64,000 bases of DNA from an uncultured Cohaesibacter sp. (lineage in GTDB: Bacteria; Pseudomonadota; Alphaproteobacteria; Rhizobiales; Cohaesibacteraceae): assembly GCF_963662805.1 (NCBI RefSeq), contig NZ_OY759869.1:158501-222500 (forward strand). Direction: 5' to 3'. Below, piece after piece: positions 17,631 to 26,293 of the stretch. The stretch's first letter is position 1. The number at the start of each line of letters is the position of its first letter. Both the position numbers and the translations under genes were made by a program. The notes under the pieces were generated by a model. That model did not search any database. It was not told the origin of the DNA and was given only the letters and a program-made list of their open reading frames with translations.

Positions 17631-19301
17631 TCACCCGGCACCGTGAGCAGGGTTGTTGCTACCTGGACGGGAGCTCCACCAAAGGATGAGCGGGGCGAAG
17701 GCGAGGGGCAGGCCAACAGGCAGCAGCCACAAAAGCAGGTTTGGCGCCAGATATTGCACTGCCAGAAGACCGACGATCCCGCAAAGGGAAATCCAGCCAG
17801 ATGCTGCAAGGCTCTCCCTGAGGCTGAGGCGGCCGTCACCACGGTTATTGGTCGGCCAACCGCCGTCCTTGCCGCGCATGACCTGATAGACCGAGCGGGT
17901 GGCGTAGAGCATCATGATCGGGGCGATCACCGACGAGAAGACCAATTCCCATAGCGTTGAGGCCGTTACACGCGGAAAGCCGCCAAACAGGCCTGCCTGC
18001 CGAGTGATGCCCACTTTGAGCACCATCAGGAGCTTGGGCAGGAACAGAAGGCCGAAGATGCCGACGAACAGTCCGATGGCTTCGGATGCCATGGAGGGTG
18101 GAATGTAGGGGGTCGGCCAGTTTGGTTCGGGGAAATAATCCGGCTGGGTGTCAAAGAAGGGATCAAGGATCGAGACGATCAGGAAAGCCAGCCAGAAGAG
18201 CGGTGCGATATAGGCCATGATGCCTTGGGCAAAGGTGAAGCGTGACCAAGGCTTCAGGCCCGGGGCCGCGATGATGCGTGAATGCTGCAGATTGCCCTGA
18301 CACCAGCGGCGATCCCGTTTGGCGTGTTCGACGATATTCTCCGGGCCTTCCTCGTAGGAGCCGCCGAGGTCATCATCGACGCGGACGGTCCAGCCAGCGC
18401 GGGCGAGAAGGGCTGCCTCGACATAATCGTGGCTCATGATGTGCCCGCCAAAGGGAGGCTCGCCGTGTAGGACAGGCAGGCCGCAGGACTGGGCAAAGGC
18501 GGAGACGCGAATGATGGCATTGTGACCCCAGAAGGATCCCGTGCGGCCCTGCAGCATCGCCTGTCCGCGACAGAAGATCGGCGAGAAGAAGGATGCTGCG
18601 AATTGCATGGCGCGGCCAAAGCGGGAGCGGGCGCGCACGATCTTGGGCAGGGTCTGCAAAAGCCCGAGGCCGGGATCTGCTTCCATGCGGCGGATCATCT
18701 CGATGATGGTTTCGCCTTCCATCAGGCTATCGGCGTCGAGGATGACAGCATAATTGTAGGCGCCACCTGAGCGCTCGATAAAGTCCTCGAGGTTGCCCGC
18801 CTTCTTGCCGGTGTTCTGTTCCCTGCGGCGATAAAAGAAGCGGCCTTCGCCCTGCACGTCGCTGACAAGGCGGACGAACAGCTGCTCTTCCAGAGCGGCG
18901 ATGGCGGGATTGCGGCTATCGGACAGAATGGCAAAATGGATGTCGGCGTCGACGCCCGTCTCTTTCAGTGACTGGTCCATGGCGGCCAGTCGGGAGAAGG
19001 AAACGAGGGGATCCTCATTGTAGACGGGCATGATGACGACGGTTCGGCCCTGAATGGGCGCGTCGCGGTTCAGGCTGGGTGTGCTCGGGTTGGTGGTGAG
19101 GCCGAGAAGGCCCTGAATGCCACCCCAGGCAAGCCATGTGGTCGAGATCAGAATGAGGACGGCGCGCACCACGTCAATGATTTCGAGGCCATCGACAATG
19201 CCGATTTGCATGAAGACCAGAAATGCGCCAATGCCGATTACCAGCGACAGCGTGATCGCAATCGTTCTCAAGGTGTGCAAAGTCATTCTGTCCGTCGCCA
19301 T
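17631..19301 (-). CDS. opgH: Glucan biosynthesis glucosyltransferase OpgH (MdoH)
   Basis: Inner-membrane GT2-type glucosyltransferase that makes the beta-1,2-glucan backbone of osmoregulated periplasmic glucans from UDP-glucose. The 556-aa protein has two N-terminal transmembrane helices, a catalytic loop (VVIMPVYNED, YAVILDADSL, SHDYVEAALLARAGW and the RDRRWCQGN version of the QxxRW motif) and several C-terminal helices. It is much shorter than E. coli OpgH, lacking the long N- and C-terminal cytoplasmic extensions. An in-frame TGA two codons before the ATG excludes a longer N terminus in this frame. opgG lies upstream, separated by a 57-codon ORF. Confidence 0.92.
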   Translation of the reverse strand: MATDRMTLHTLRTIAITLSLVIGIGAFLVFMQIGIVDGLEIIDVVRAVLILISTTWLAWGGIQGLLGLTTNPSTPSLNRDAPIQGRTVVIMPVYNEDPLVSFSRLAAMDQSLKETGVDADIHFAILSDSRNPAIAALEEQLFVRLVSDVQGEGRFFYRRREQNTGKKAGNLEDFIERSGGAYNYAVILDADSLMEGETIIEMIRRMEADPGLGLLQTLPKIVRARSRFGRAMQFAASFFSPIFCRGQAMLQGRTGSFWGHNAIIRVSAFAQSCGLPVLHGEPPFGGHIMSHDYVEAALLARAGWTVRVDDDLGGSYEEGPENIVEHAKRDRRWCQGNLQHSRIIAAPGLKPWSRFTFAQGIMAYIAPLFWLAFLIVSILDPFFDTQPDYFPEPNWPTPYIPPSMASEAIGLFVGIFGLLFLPKLLMVLKVGITRQAGLFGGFPRVTASTLWELVFSSVIAPIMMLYATRSVYQVMRGKDGGWPTNNRGDGRLSLRESLAASGWISLCGIVGLLAVQYLAPNLLLWLLPVGLPLAFAPLILWWSSRPGSNNPAHGAG

Positions 19302-19349
19302 GGTTCAATCCCTGTTTCAGCCGATGCCTATCTGGTCAGAGTGTTGCCG

Positions 19350-19523
19350 TCAGGCAGGATTCTTGCGAAACCCGCGCTGTCCGAACGAAAACCATCGAGC
19401 CAGATTCCAACGAGTTGCGTGATCGAGCTGCTCTGTGGGCTGCCGTTCAAGGATCTGGGTTGGCATGACAACCGGAGCCTTCGGCAAGGCGCAAGGGCCG
19501 GACGTGAGTTCATCGAAAGTCAT
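19350..19523 (-). CDS. Small 57-aa ORF between opgG and opgH
   Basis: An ATG at 19523 has a good ribosome site (AAGGAGAG, 5 nt spacer) and opens 57 codons ending at TGA 19350-19352. It starts 72 bp after the opgG stop and ends 48 bp before the opgH start, in the same reading frame as opgH but separated by three stops. The product has no signal peptide or membrane helix. It contains LPKAPVVMPTQ, which reminds me of the LPxxxPxxMPxQ stretch at the N terminus of some alphaproteobacterial OpgH proteins. It may be a detached OpgH leader, a separate small protein, or a decayed N terminus. Confidence 0.45.
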   Translation of the reverse strand: MTFDELTSGPCALPKAPVVMPTQILERQPTEQLDHATRWNLARWFSFGQRGFRKNPA

Positions 19524-19595
19524 AGAGCTCTCCTTGTGTCCAACAATTGGGTGAAGCCTGATTTTTCAGGACTTTTTTGAATTTGATCGGGTGGA

Positions 19596-21176
19596 TCACT
19601 TGTTGATCCATTGATAGGTCCAGGTTTCTGACAGGCGACGTTCGAACCCGGTCAGATACGCTGACATTTCAACCACGGCGTCCGGTTCGGCCTTCACGTC
19701 CAGAACCAGTCGCCAGATGCCTTCCTGAGGGATGGGAATGAGCGTCTTGGAGACGATTTCCCCGTTCTGGACATGAGCGGGAGCGTCAAAGCCCTGTTCA
19801 ATGGCAGACTGAGGCAGTCGCGACGCGATCCCGTCCTTGAAATCGATGACGAACTTGCGAGAGCCGTCCTCGTTCTCGACGCCGGAAACACCACCGGTAC
19901 CGGCGCGCGTCTCATCGACATAGGCCAATCCGTTTTCAGCCGTCGGATTGAGGTCGCCCCAGTGGAGGCGATAGGAAAATTCGAACTGCTGCCCGGCCTT
20001 GCCGCCATTTTCCGGCACCCAGAAGGCAACGATGTTGTCGTTGACTTCCTTGTCGGTCGGGATCTCGACCAGTCGCACCTTGCCTCTGCCCCAGTCGCCA
20101 ATGGGCTCGACCTTGAGGGACGGGCGGCGTTCATAGTGGGCCATAGTATCCTGATAGCTGCTGAAATCGCGGTCGCGCTGATAGAGCCCGAAGCCCTTCA
20201 TGGAATCGACAGAGAAATAGCTCGATGCCAGATGGGGCGGGTTTGACAGCGGACGCCAGATCTGCTCGCCATCGCGGGTCGTGATCATCAGACCTTCGCT
20301 GTCATGAACCTGAGGGCGGAAATCGTCGAACCGGTCGCGATTGCGCTCGGCAAACAGGAACATGGAAGTGAGGGGAGCGATGCCGAGCTGCGGGATGTCG
20401 TCGCGCAGGAACAGACGGACGGTTGTCTCCATCACCGTGTTCTCGCCCGGCTTGACGATGAAGCGATAGGCCCCGGTGATGGAGTCGCTTTCAAGTGCGG
20501 CGTAGATGGTGAGGGTATCGGTGCCCGGTACGGGTTTTTCGACATAGAAGCGGGTGAAAACCGGAAATTCCTCCGGTTCCGAGCCGCCGGTGTTGATGGC
20601 AAGGCCGCGGGCCGACAGACCATAGGCTGAGCCTCTGCCAAGGGCGCGGAAATAGGAGGCACCCTGGAAGGCCAGCAATTCATCAAAGACATCGGGGCGG
20701 TTGAGCGGATAATGCAGCCGGAAACCGGCGATGCCGGGCAGCGGCTCATGTTCCGGCACCAGCTCGCGCGCTTCACGCTCGTAGATGAAGTCATCGGTGT
20801 TGAAGGAGACGGGGGTTGCCTGTCCGTCTTCGATTTCATAGAGCGTCATCGGCGACTTGAACAGCCAGCCCATATGGAAAGCGTGCAGGCGGAAGCCGTT
20901 GTTCTTGATGTCTGCGAAGCGTGCCCGTTCGGGATTGTAACGGATGAGGCGGTAGGCATCATAATCGAGATCGGCAAGATAGCCGCCGACTTCTTCGAGA
21001 GGTTTGTGCGACTCGGAGGCTTTGGTGCGCATCTCTTCGGTCAGGTTGTCAAAGCTGAAAGGCCGTGCTGCCTTGGCAGCGGCCGCTTCTTCTGCCCGTA
21101 CAGATGATGGGGAAATCAGGGGTGCGATGGCAGTGGCGGCACTGGCCGCAATGAACAATCGACGGGTAATCAACAT
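19596..21176 (-). CDS. opgG: Periplasmic glucan biosynthesis protein OpgG (MdoG)
   Basis: Periplasmic partner of OpgH, needed for osmoregulated periplasmic glucan branching or release; the family has a beta-sandwich related to galactose-mutarotase folds plus an Ig-like domain. The 526-aa protein begins with a twin-arginine-like signal (TRRLFIAAS, then an Ala-rich stretch to VRAEE), suggesting Tat export as in OpgD-type homologues. Conserved blocks include RPFSFDNLTEEM, SYFRALGRGSAYGLSARGLA, WRPLSNPPHLASSYF and GFGLYQRDRDF. It is first in an opgG - small ORF - opgH unit. Confidence 0.92.
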   Translation of the reverse strand: MLITRRLFIAASAATAIAPLISPSSVRAEEAAAAKAARPFSFDNLTEEMRTKASESHKPLEEVGGYLADLDYDAYRLIRYNPERARFADIKNNGFRLHAFHMGWLFKSPMTLYEIEDGQATPVSFNTDDFIYEREARELVPEHEPLPGIAGFRLHYPLNRPDVFDELLAFQGASYFRALGRGSAYGLSARGLAINTGGSEPEEFPVFTRFYVEKPVPGTDTLTIYAALESDSITGAYRFIVKPGENTVMETTVRLFLRDDIPQLGIAPLTSMFLFAERNRDRFDDFRPQVHDSEGLMITTRDGEQIWRPLSNPPHLASSYFSVDSMKGFGLYQRDRDFSSYQDTMAHYERRPSLKVEPIGDWGRGKVRLVEIPTDKEVNDNIVAFWVPENGGKAGQQFEFSYRLHWGDLNPTAENGLAYVDETRAGTGGVSGVENEDGSRKFVIDFKDGIASRLPQSAIEQGFDAPAHVQNGEIVSKTLIPIPQEGIWRLVLDVKAEPDAVVEMSAYLTGFERRLSETWTYQWINK

Positions 21177-21603
21177 AGTGGACTGGGTTCCTATCCCGAC
21201 ATGAAATCAACGAACAGCTAACGTGCCAAACACCAGAAGGTTCCACATTTCTGATCTGAGCGGAAGCATTTCTGATGGTATTTTGTACTTTGTTGGAGCG
21301 AGAAACTCGCCTGGCAATTCATTCTGTTTTCTGTGCGAAATCCATGACTTACAAACGTTGCAACAGAATGGGCCAAGAATGGATGCGAATGATGGCAAGT
21401 TTTAAAGAATCATGAAGGGCCTGACTTGTAACAGGTTCCCGTGCAGGAAGCCTTCCTGCTATCTGGCGGATTCTCAAGAATTTTCAGAAGGAAAATAGTA
21501 GCGTAAAACACTCTGAGGACTCACAAACTTGACCACGAGCGAATGGGTGGCGGCGGTGGATATAGCCTAAATCATGGCGGAATTGTGGCGGCTGCGAGCG
21601 GGC
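21177..21603 (-). other. Intergenic region upstream of opgG
   Basis: 427 bp between the opgG start and the TSUP stop, both on the minus strand. It is more AT-rich than the flanking genes and should hold the opgG promoter, which I could not place. A small inverted repeat (CAGGAAGCCTTCCTG) lies near 21440. No gene is supported. Confidence 0.5.
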
Positions 21604-22371
21604 CTAAAAAAGATCACCAATTGCTTTCATTAACATGAACAAAGCCAGCGCCGTCAGGATGACCTTGAAGAGGTGGCGAAACAGCTTTTCGTCCATTCTA
21701 TGCAAGAGTTTCGCGCCCGTCAGTGTTCCCAGATAGCCCGAGATGATCATGCAGGCGATGAGAGCTAGCCAAGACTGGTAGGCGAAACCGACCAGCCCGA
21801 AGGCAATGATCTTGAGCCCATGCTGGATTGTCATCGCCGAAGCATGGGTGGCGACAACCCTCTGCCGATCCGAGGTTTGGCCGCCAACGACGGCAGCCAC
21901 CAGAGGGCCAGTGGCGCCAAGGAACATCGCACCAAGCGAGGTGAGCCCGCCGACGAGAGCGATCATCATCGGACCACCCTTTGTCTTCTTGGGCTTGGGC
22001 CCCCAGATCACATAGAGAATGAACAGTGCAAGGCAGACCTTAAGGACCGCATCGGGCAGGGACACGACGATCTGCGTGCCGATTGCCGTGCCGATGATGG
22101 TGCCGATCAGGAAGGCGAGAAGGAACGGCCAGAGAATATAGGATCTTAGGTGATGGGCCCGGCCCAGATTGGAGCCGAGCTGGACGACACCGTGAACGGG
22201 TATCAGCGTGGCGACCGGGACGAAGGTGGACATCAACGCCAGCAGCGCCACACCGCCTCCTATGCCGAAGGCGGCGGTGAAGGCCGACGTGCAGTAGCTC
22301 GCAAGAATGAGACCGATGATGATCCAGTCCGACAGACCGGTTCCGGAGAAAAACGGCAGGGATTCAAGCAC
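21604..22371 (-). CDS. TSUP-family (TauE/SafE) membrane transporter
   Basis: A 255-aa inner-membrane protein with about eight hydrophobic segments in two halves. The N-terminal half has AFGIGGGVALLALMS and the second half GGLTSLGAMFLGATGPLVAAVVGG, the repeated glycine-rich signature of the TauE/SafE sulfite/organosulfonate exporter family. The substrate is unknown; the adjacent amidohydrolase on the same strand (40 bp upstream) may share a transcript but does not define one. Confidence 0.85.
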   Translation of the reverse strand: MLESLPFFSGTGLSDWIIIGLILASYCTSAFTAAFGIGGGVALLALMSTFVPVATLIPVHGVVQLGSNLGRAHHLRSYILWPFLLAFLIGTIIGTAIGTQIVVSLPDAVLKVCLALFILYVIWGPKPKKTKGGPMMIALVGGLTSLGAMFLGATGPLVAAVVGGQTSDRQRVVATHASAMTIQHGLKIIAFGLVGFAYQSWLALIACMIISGYLGTLTGAKLLHRMDEKLFRHLFKVILTALALFMLMKAIGDLF

Positions 22372-22411
22372 AGTATTACCTCGGTCTTGCGGAAGGGCGT
22401 GCGTGGTCGGA

Positions 22412-23578
22412 TCAGGCAGGCATCGCTGCTTCGACAGTCTTTACCCAATATGAGGCCCCGATAGGGATCAGCTCATCATTGAAATCATAGTCAGGATGGT
22501 GCAGGGGAGCGCTGTGGCCGTTGCCAACGAAAATGAAGGCTCCGGGGCAGGCTTCAAGCATGAAGGAGAAGTCCTCTGCCCCCATAGATGGCACGAGTTC
22601 ATCGTTGACCTTGTCCGCTCCTGCGATGGAACGGGCAATTTCGGCGGCACGCATGGCGGGTTCGTCGTGGTTGACCGTCACCGGATAGTCGCGCTTGTAC
22701 TGAAGGGTGGCCTTCGCTCCATAGATGGCGGCAGTTCCTTCCACGATTTCCTTCAGGCGCCGTTCGGTCATGTCCCGGATATCCGGATCTAGCGTGCGAA
22801 CGGTTCCCTCGATCATGCCGGTCTGGGGCAGGACGTTGTCGGTGAAGCCTGCCTTCACATGGCAGAGGGAGACGACGACCGCTTCCTGCGGATCGACATT
22901 GCGGCTGGCGATGGTCTGAACGGCCTGAATAATCGCTGCCATGACGACGACCGTATCGATGCACTGGTGAGGCTTGGCCGCGTGGCCGCCCTTGCCCTCG
23001 ACCTCGATCAGGATGCGGTCGGCCGAGGCCATGATCGATCCCTTGCAGATGGCAAAGGTGCCCAGATCAAGCTCGGGCCAGTTGTGCATGCCGTAGACTT
23101 CGGTGATGCCCCAGCGGCTGATGAGGCCATCGTCGACCATCTCGCGGGCGCCACCGCCACCTTCTTCGGCTGGCTGGAAGATCAGAACGACCTTGCCGTC
23201 GAAATTGCGGGTCTCCTGCAGATATTTGGCTGCTGCCAGCAGCATGGCGGTGTGGCCGTCGTGGCCACAGGCATGCATCGTTCCGTCGATCTTCGAGGCA
23301 TAGGGTTTGCCCGATGTTTCCTGTAGCGGCAGCGCGTCCATATCCGCGCGCAGGCCAACCGTCTTGCCAGATGTGTTGGATTTTCCTTCAATCACGGCAA
23401 CGACGCCGCTTCTGCCGACACCGGTCGTGATGTCCTGAATGCCATAGCCTTTCAGTTCCTCAACCACCCGTTGGGCGGTCTTGTGGACGTCGAACATGAG
23501 CTCCGGTTGCTGATGAAGGTCGCGGCGGACCTGCGTGATCTCGTCGTGAAAGTCGGCGATGCGATTGACAATCGGCAT
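22412..23578 (-). CDS. M20-family amidohydrolase (hippurate hydrolase-like)
   Basis: A 388-aa zinc-dependent aminoacylase/carboxypeptidase of the M20D group, which cleaves N-acyl amino acids or related amides. Metal-site motifs are ACGHDGHTAM and the catalytic EEGGGGA. The dimerisation domain (about 180-290) has the GKGGHAAKPHQCIDTV stretch. The start at 23578 is chosen because GAGG lies 8 nt upstream; an open frame continues 20 codons further but without a better site. There is no signal peptide, so it is probably cytoplasmic. The exact substrate cannot be assigned. Confidence 0.9.
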   Translation of the reverse strand: MPIVNRIADFHDEITQVRRDLHQQPELMFDVHKTAQRVVEELKGYGIQDITTGVGRSGVVAVIEGKSNTSGKTVGLRADMDALPLQETSGKPYASKIDGTMHACGHDGHTAMLLAAAKYLQETRNFDGKVVLIFQPAEEGGGGAREMVDDGLISRWGITEVYGMHNWPELDLGTFAICKGSIMASADRILIEVEGKGGHAAKPHQCIDTVVVMAAIIQAVQTIASRNVDPQEAVVVSLCHVKAGFTDNVLPQTGMIEGTVRTLDPDIRDMTERRLKEIVEGTAAIYGAKATLQYKRDYPVTVNHDEPAMRAAEIARSIAGADKVNDELVPSMGAEDFSFMLEACPGAFIFVGNGHSAPLHHPDYDFNDELIPIGASYWVKTVEAAMPA

Positions 23579-23843
23579 GAAGGGGGCCTCGGGTTTGGAG
23601 AGGATCGCGGTGAAGAGGTGTCGCTGGCTTGGAGGCAAGCCGTCACTCTTGTTTTGCGGTGCAGCTTAGTTCGCTGCTGGCACCTCGGCAAGACAAATTG
23701 TAGGTGGAAACAGGGAGCAACAGGCGTTGAGTCCCGAAAAATTGATTGCGCAGCAAAAGGTCTTCAGGCTTGTTCGCGAGGGGCGCATCAGGTAGAGAGG
23801 ATGGGTCCCTTTTGCCAGATTGATTTCCAGAGGTCGGGTTTTC

Positions 23844-25058
23844 ATGCTTGTCGTGTCTGTTCTGAAAGATTGCCGCTCACTGCTCGAAAAGACCGCACTC
23901 AAGGTGGGTTTTCTGGTGCTTTTCGCTGTCCTGATGGCATCGGGTGCGGCTTCGGCTGCTCAGAGTGCCAAGGCCAAACAGAGCGCTCCGCAGGACCTGA
24001 CGCTGCCGCCTCATCCCCTGTTGCTGATGGATGTGAATACGGGCAATGTGCTCTATCATCAAAAGGGAAACCAGAAATGGTATCCGGCTTCGCTCACCAA
24101 GCTGATGACTGCCTATGTGACCTTCAAGGCCATCGCTGCGGGTGAAATTTCAGAGGATAGTGTCGTCACGATTTCTGCCCATGCCCTGTCCTATCCACCC
24201 TCGAAAATGGGGTTCAAGGTTGGCACCCAGCTGACCATGGGCAATGCGCTGAAGATGATGCTGGTCAAGTCCGCCAATGACATCGCGGCTGCGATTGGCG
24301 AGCGTGTGGCGGGCAGCGAGCCTGACTTTGCTCGCCGCATGAATCAGGAGGCAGCCCGTCTTGGCATGCGTGCATCGCATTTCGTCAATGCGAATGGGCT
24401 TTACGCGCAGGGTCAGACCTCTTCTGCCCGCGACATGGCAGTTCTGGCGCGCCAGATCCTGCTGGAATTCCCACAATATCGTTCGCTGTTCCAGATCCCG
24501 TCGATCCGTCACGGCAAGCGCGTGCTCAAATCCTACAACAGCCTGCTCGAGACCTTCCGCGGTGCGAACGGCATGAAGACGGGCTTTGTCTGCGCTTCGG
24601 GATATAACATCGTAGCGTCGGCCAAGCGCGGCAATCGCCAGCTCGTCGCTGTCGTCATGGGCGCACCAAGTTCCCAGTGGCGGTCTGAGACAGCTGCTTT
24701 TCTTCTGACGCAAGGGTTCACACGCTCGGACATGGGATCCGGTAGCGGTACTCCCGTGACCAACGAGGCAGCTTTCGGTCCGATCAGCCGTCCGGATGAC
24801 ATGCGCAGCGAGATCTGCCCGAACGGACAGCCGAAATGGATCGGTCAGGTCAACTTCACCAAGAGCTATCTGTCTCCCCGCTTCAAGATTATGGATCCGG
24901 TGCGGGTGACGGCGGGCATTCCGAAGCGGGCCGTCAAGCTTCCGGTGCAGCTTGCTTCGCTGCCCATGGTTGCGCCGATCGAGAAAAGCGGGCTTGTGGC
25001 CAAGACCAAGGCTGGCAAGGTCGTCTCGCTTGAGCGCCTGCCTCTGCCCAAACCCTGA
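23844..25058 (+). CDS. D-alanyl-D-alanine carboxypeptidase (PBP5/DacA-like)
   Basis: Trims the terminal D-Ala of peptidoglycan pentapeptides in the periplasm. The 404-aa protein has a signal peptide (cleavage near GAASAA, 34-39) and the three penicillin-binding motifs: SLTK (83-86, nucleophile S83), SAN (143-145) and KTG (245-247). The C-terminal part is a basic tail of about 120 residues. The start is ATG 23844; a TTG eight codons earlier is in frame but lacks support. It is convergent with the TusA-like gene and divergent from the amidohydrolase. Confidence 0.92.
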   Translation: MLVVSVLKDCRSLLEKTALKVGFLVLFAVLMASGAASAAQSAKAKQSAPQDLTLPPHPLLLMDVNTGNVLYHQKGNQKWYPASLTKLMTAYVTFKAIAAGEISEDSVVTISAHALSYPPSKMGFKVGTQLTMGNALKMMLVKSANDIAAAIGERVAGSEPDFARRMNQEAARLGMRASHFVNANGLYAQGQTSSARDMAVLARQILLEFPQYRSLFQIPSIRHGKRVLKSYNSLLETFRGANGMKTGFVCASGYNIVASAKRGNRQLVAVVMGAPSSQWRSETAAFLLTQGFTRSDMGSGSGTPVTNEAAFGPISRPDDMRSEICPNGQPKWIGQVNFTKSYLSPRFKIMDPVRVTAGIPKRAVKLPVQLASLPMVAPIEKSGLVAKTKAGKVVSLERLPLPKP

Positions 25059-25097
25059 TCCCAACCTCGATTTGAGGGTTGATCAGACTGCTCTCTC

Positions 25098-25319
25098 TCA
25101 GCCCTTTTCCACGACGAAGCGCATTCTTGTGCCGTCAATCTGTTGGGATGACACCAGGCGATGGCCTTTTTGGCCGCAGAAGCTCGGCAGATCGAGGGAC
25201 GCCAGAGGATCGGTCGTGACCACTGCAAGCCGGTCGCCTGCATGAAGCCCTGCAAGAGCCTTCTGTGTTCGCAACACCGGCATCGGGCATTTGAGGCCGG
25301 ACAGATCGAGTTCTTGCAT
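25098..25319 (-). CDS. TusA/SirA-family sulfurtransferase-like protein
   Basis: A small (73-aa) cytoplasmic protein of the TusA family, which relays persulfide sulfur for tRNA thiolation, molybdenum cofactor or sulfur oxidation. The signature LSGLKCPMPVLR contains the CPxP motif with the active cysteine at residue 11. The ATG at 25319 is chosen because AAGGAAAG precedes it by about 9 nt; the frame is open 27 codons further upstream but the family starts here. No tusBCD genes are near, so the pathway is not assigned. Confidence 0.88.
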   Translation of the reverse strand: MQELDLSGLKCPMPVLRTQKALAGLHAGDRLAVVTTDPLASLDLPSFCGQKGHRLVSSQQIDGTRMRFVVEKG

Positions 25320-25471
25320 GGGTGCCGCTTTCCTTAGCAGACGCTGGTGGCGCCGATGATGGAGTGGCTGATCTTTAGCGGCAATGCTTTTCTTCTTCAA
25401 CGGAATATGTGACTATGACGCATAAGGGTAAATGCGTATCAATCCGCGTGAAACTATAGAAGGACTGTACC

Positions 25472-26011
25472 ATGGCAGCGGCAAGAGATGTTCTGCGATT
25501 CTGGTTTTCTGCCGATCCCAAGTCATGGTTCGTCAAGGATGCCGCGTTCGATAGTGAGATCAGCACGCGGTTTGGTGCCCTACTGGATGCCGCCCGAGAC
25601 GGGCGACTACCGGACTGGGAAGATGATCTTTACAGTCTCCTCGCTCTGATCATCGTGCTCGATCAGTTCTCCCGCAATGTCTTTCGCAATTCGGCCCTGG
25701 CTTTCTCCCTTGATCCCGAGGCACTTCGATTGTCGCACAAGCTCGTTGCGCATCCTGACTTCGATCGGCTGAGCCAGCATGAGAAGCAGTTCGGCATCAT
25801 GCCGATGATGCATGCGGAAGATCTGGTGGAGCAGGAAAATTGCCTGAAATGGATGGAGCGGATCGAGCTTGCGGATGGTGTGAAATTCGCCAAGATCCAT
25901 CTTGATATCATCGAGGCATTCGGGCGGTTTCCGCATCGCAATGCGGTGCTAGGCAGGAAGAGCACGCCCGAAGAGAAGGCCTTTCTGGAAGCCGGGGGTT
26001 TTGCTGGCTGA
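25472..26011 (+). CDS. DUF924-family protein
   Basis: A 179-aa soluble protein of the DUF924 family, an all-helical TPR-like fold of unknown function common in proteobacteria. Diagnostic stretches are VLRFWFSADPKSWFVKDAAFD at the N terminus, LDQFSRNVFRNS in the middle and FPHRNAVLGRKSTPEE near the C terminus. GAAGGA sits 8 nt before the ATG. It is divergent from the TusA-like gene with a 152-bp gap. Confidence 0.88.
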   Translation: MAAARDVLRFWFSADPKSWFVKDAAFDSEISTRFGALLDAARDGRLPDWEDDLYSLLALIIVLDQFSRNVFRNSALAFSLDPEALRLSHKLVAHPDFDRLSQHEKQFGIMPMMHAEDLVEQENCLKWMERIELADGVKFAKIHLDIIEAFGRFPHRNAVLGRKSTPEEKAFLEAGGFAG

Positions 26012-26293
26012 AAGCAACCGAGGCCGTGATCAACAGGCCTCAGACCGGTCTCAGACAGCTTTCTGGGAGCGTGGTTAACGAAGTGTCAACGATCTTCCAA
26101 ACCTGTCAGCCTTTGGCAAGATTGACGCAATTGCGCCAATTTTAAGCATTGTCGTATCGAAAGGCGCCTTGATCTGGTGGTTTCGGGCATCTGCAACGGG
26201 GCGATTGGGTTTGTTTGTGGGAGCGGACGTTAACCACATAATGAGCTAATTGCGACTAGATCAATAGAAATGCGTATATTGGATGCATGAATT

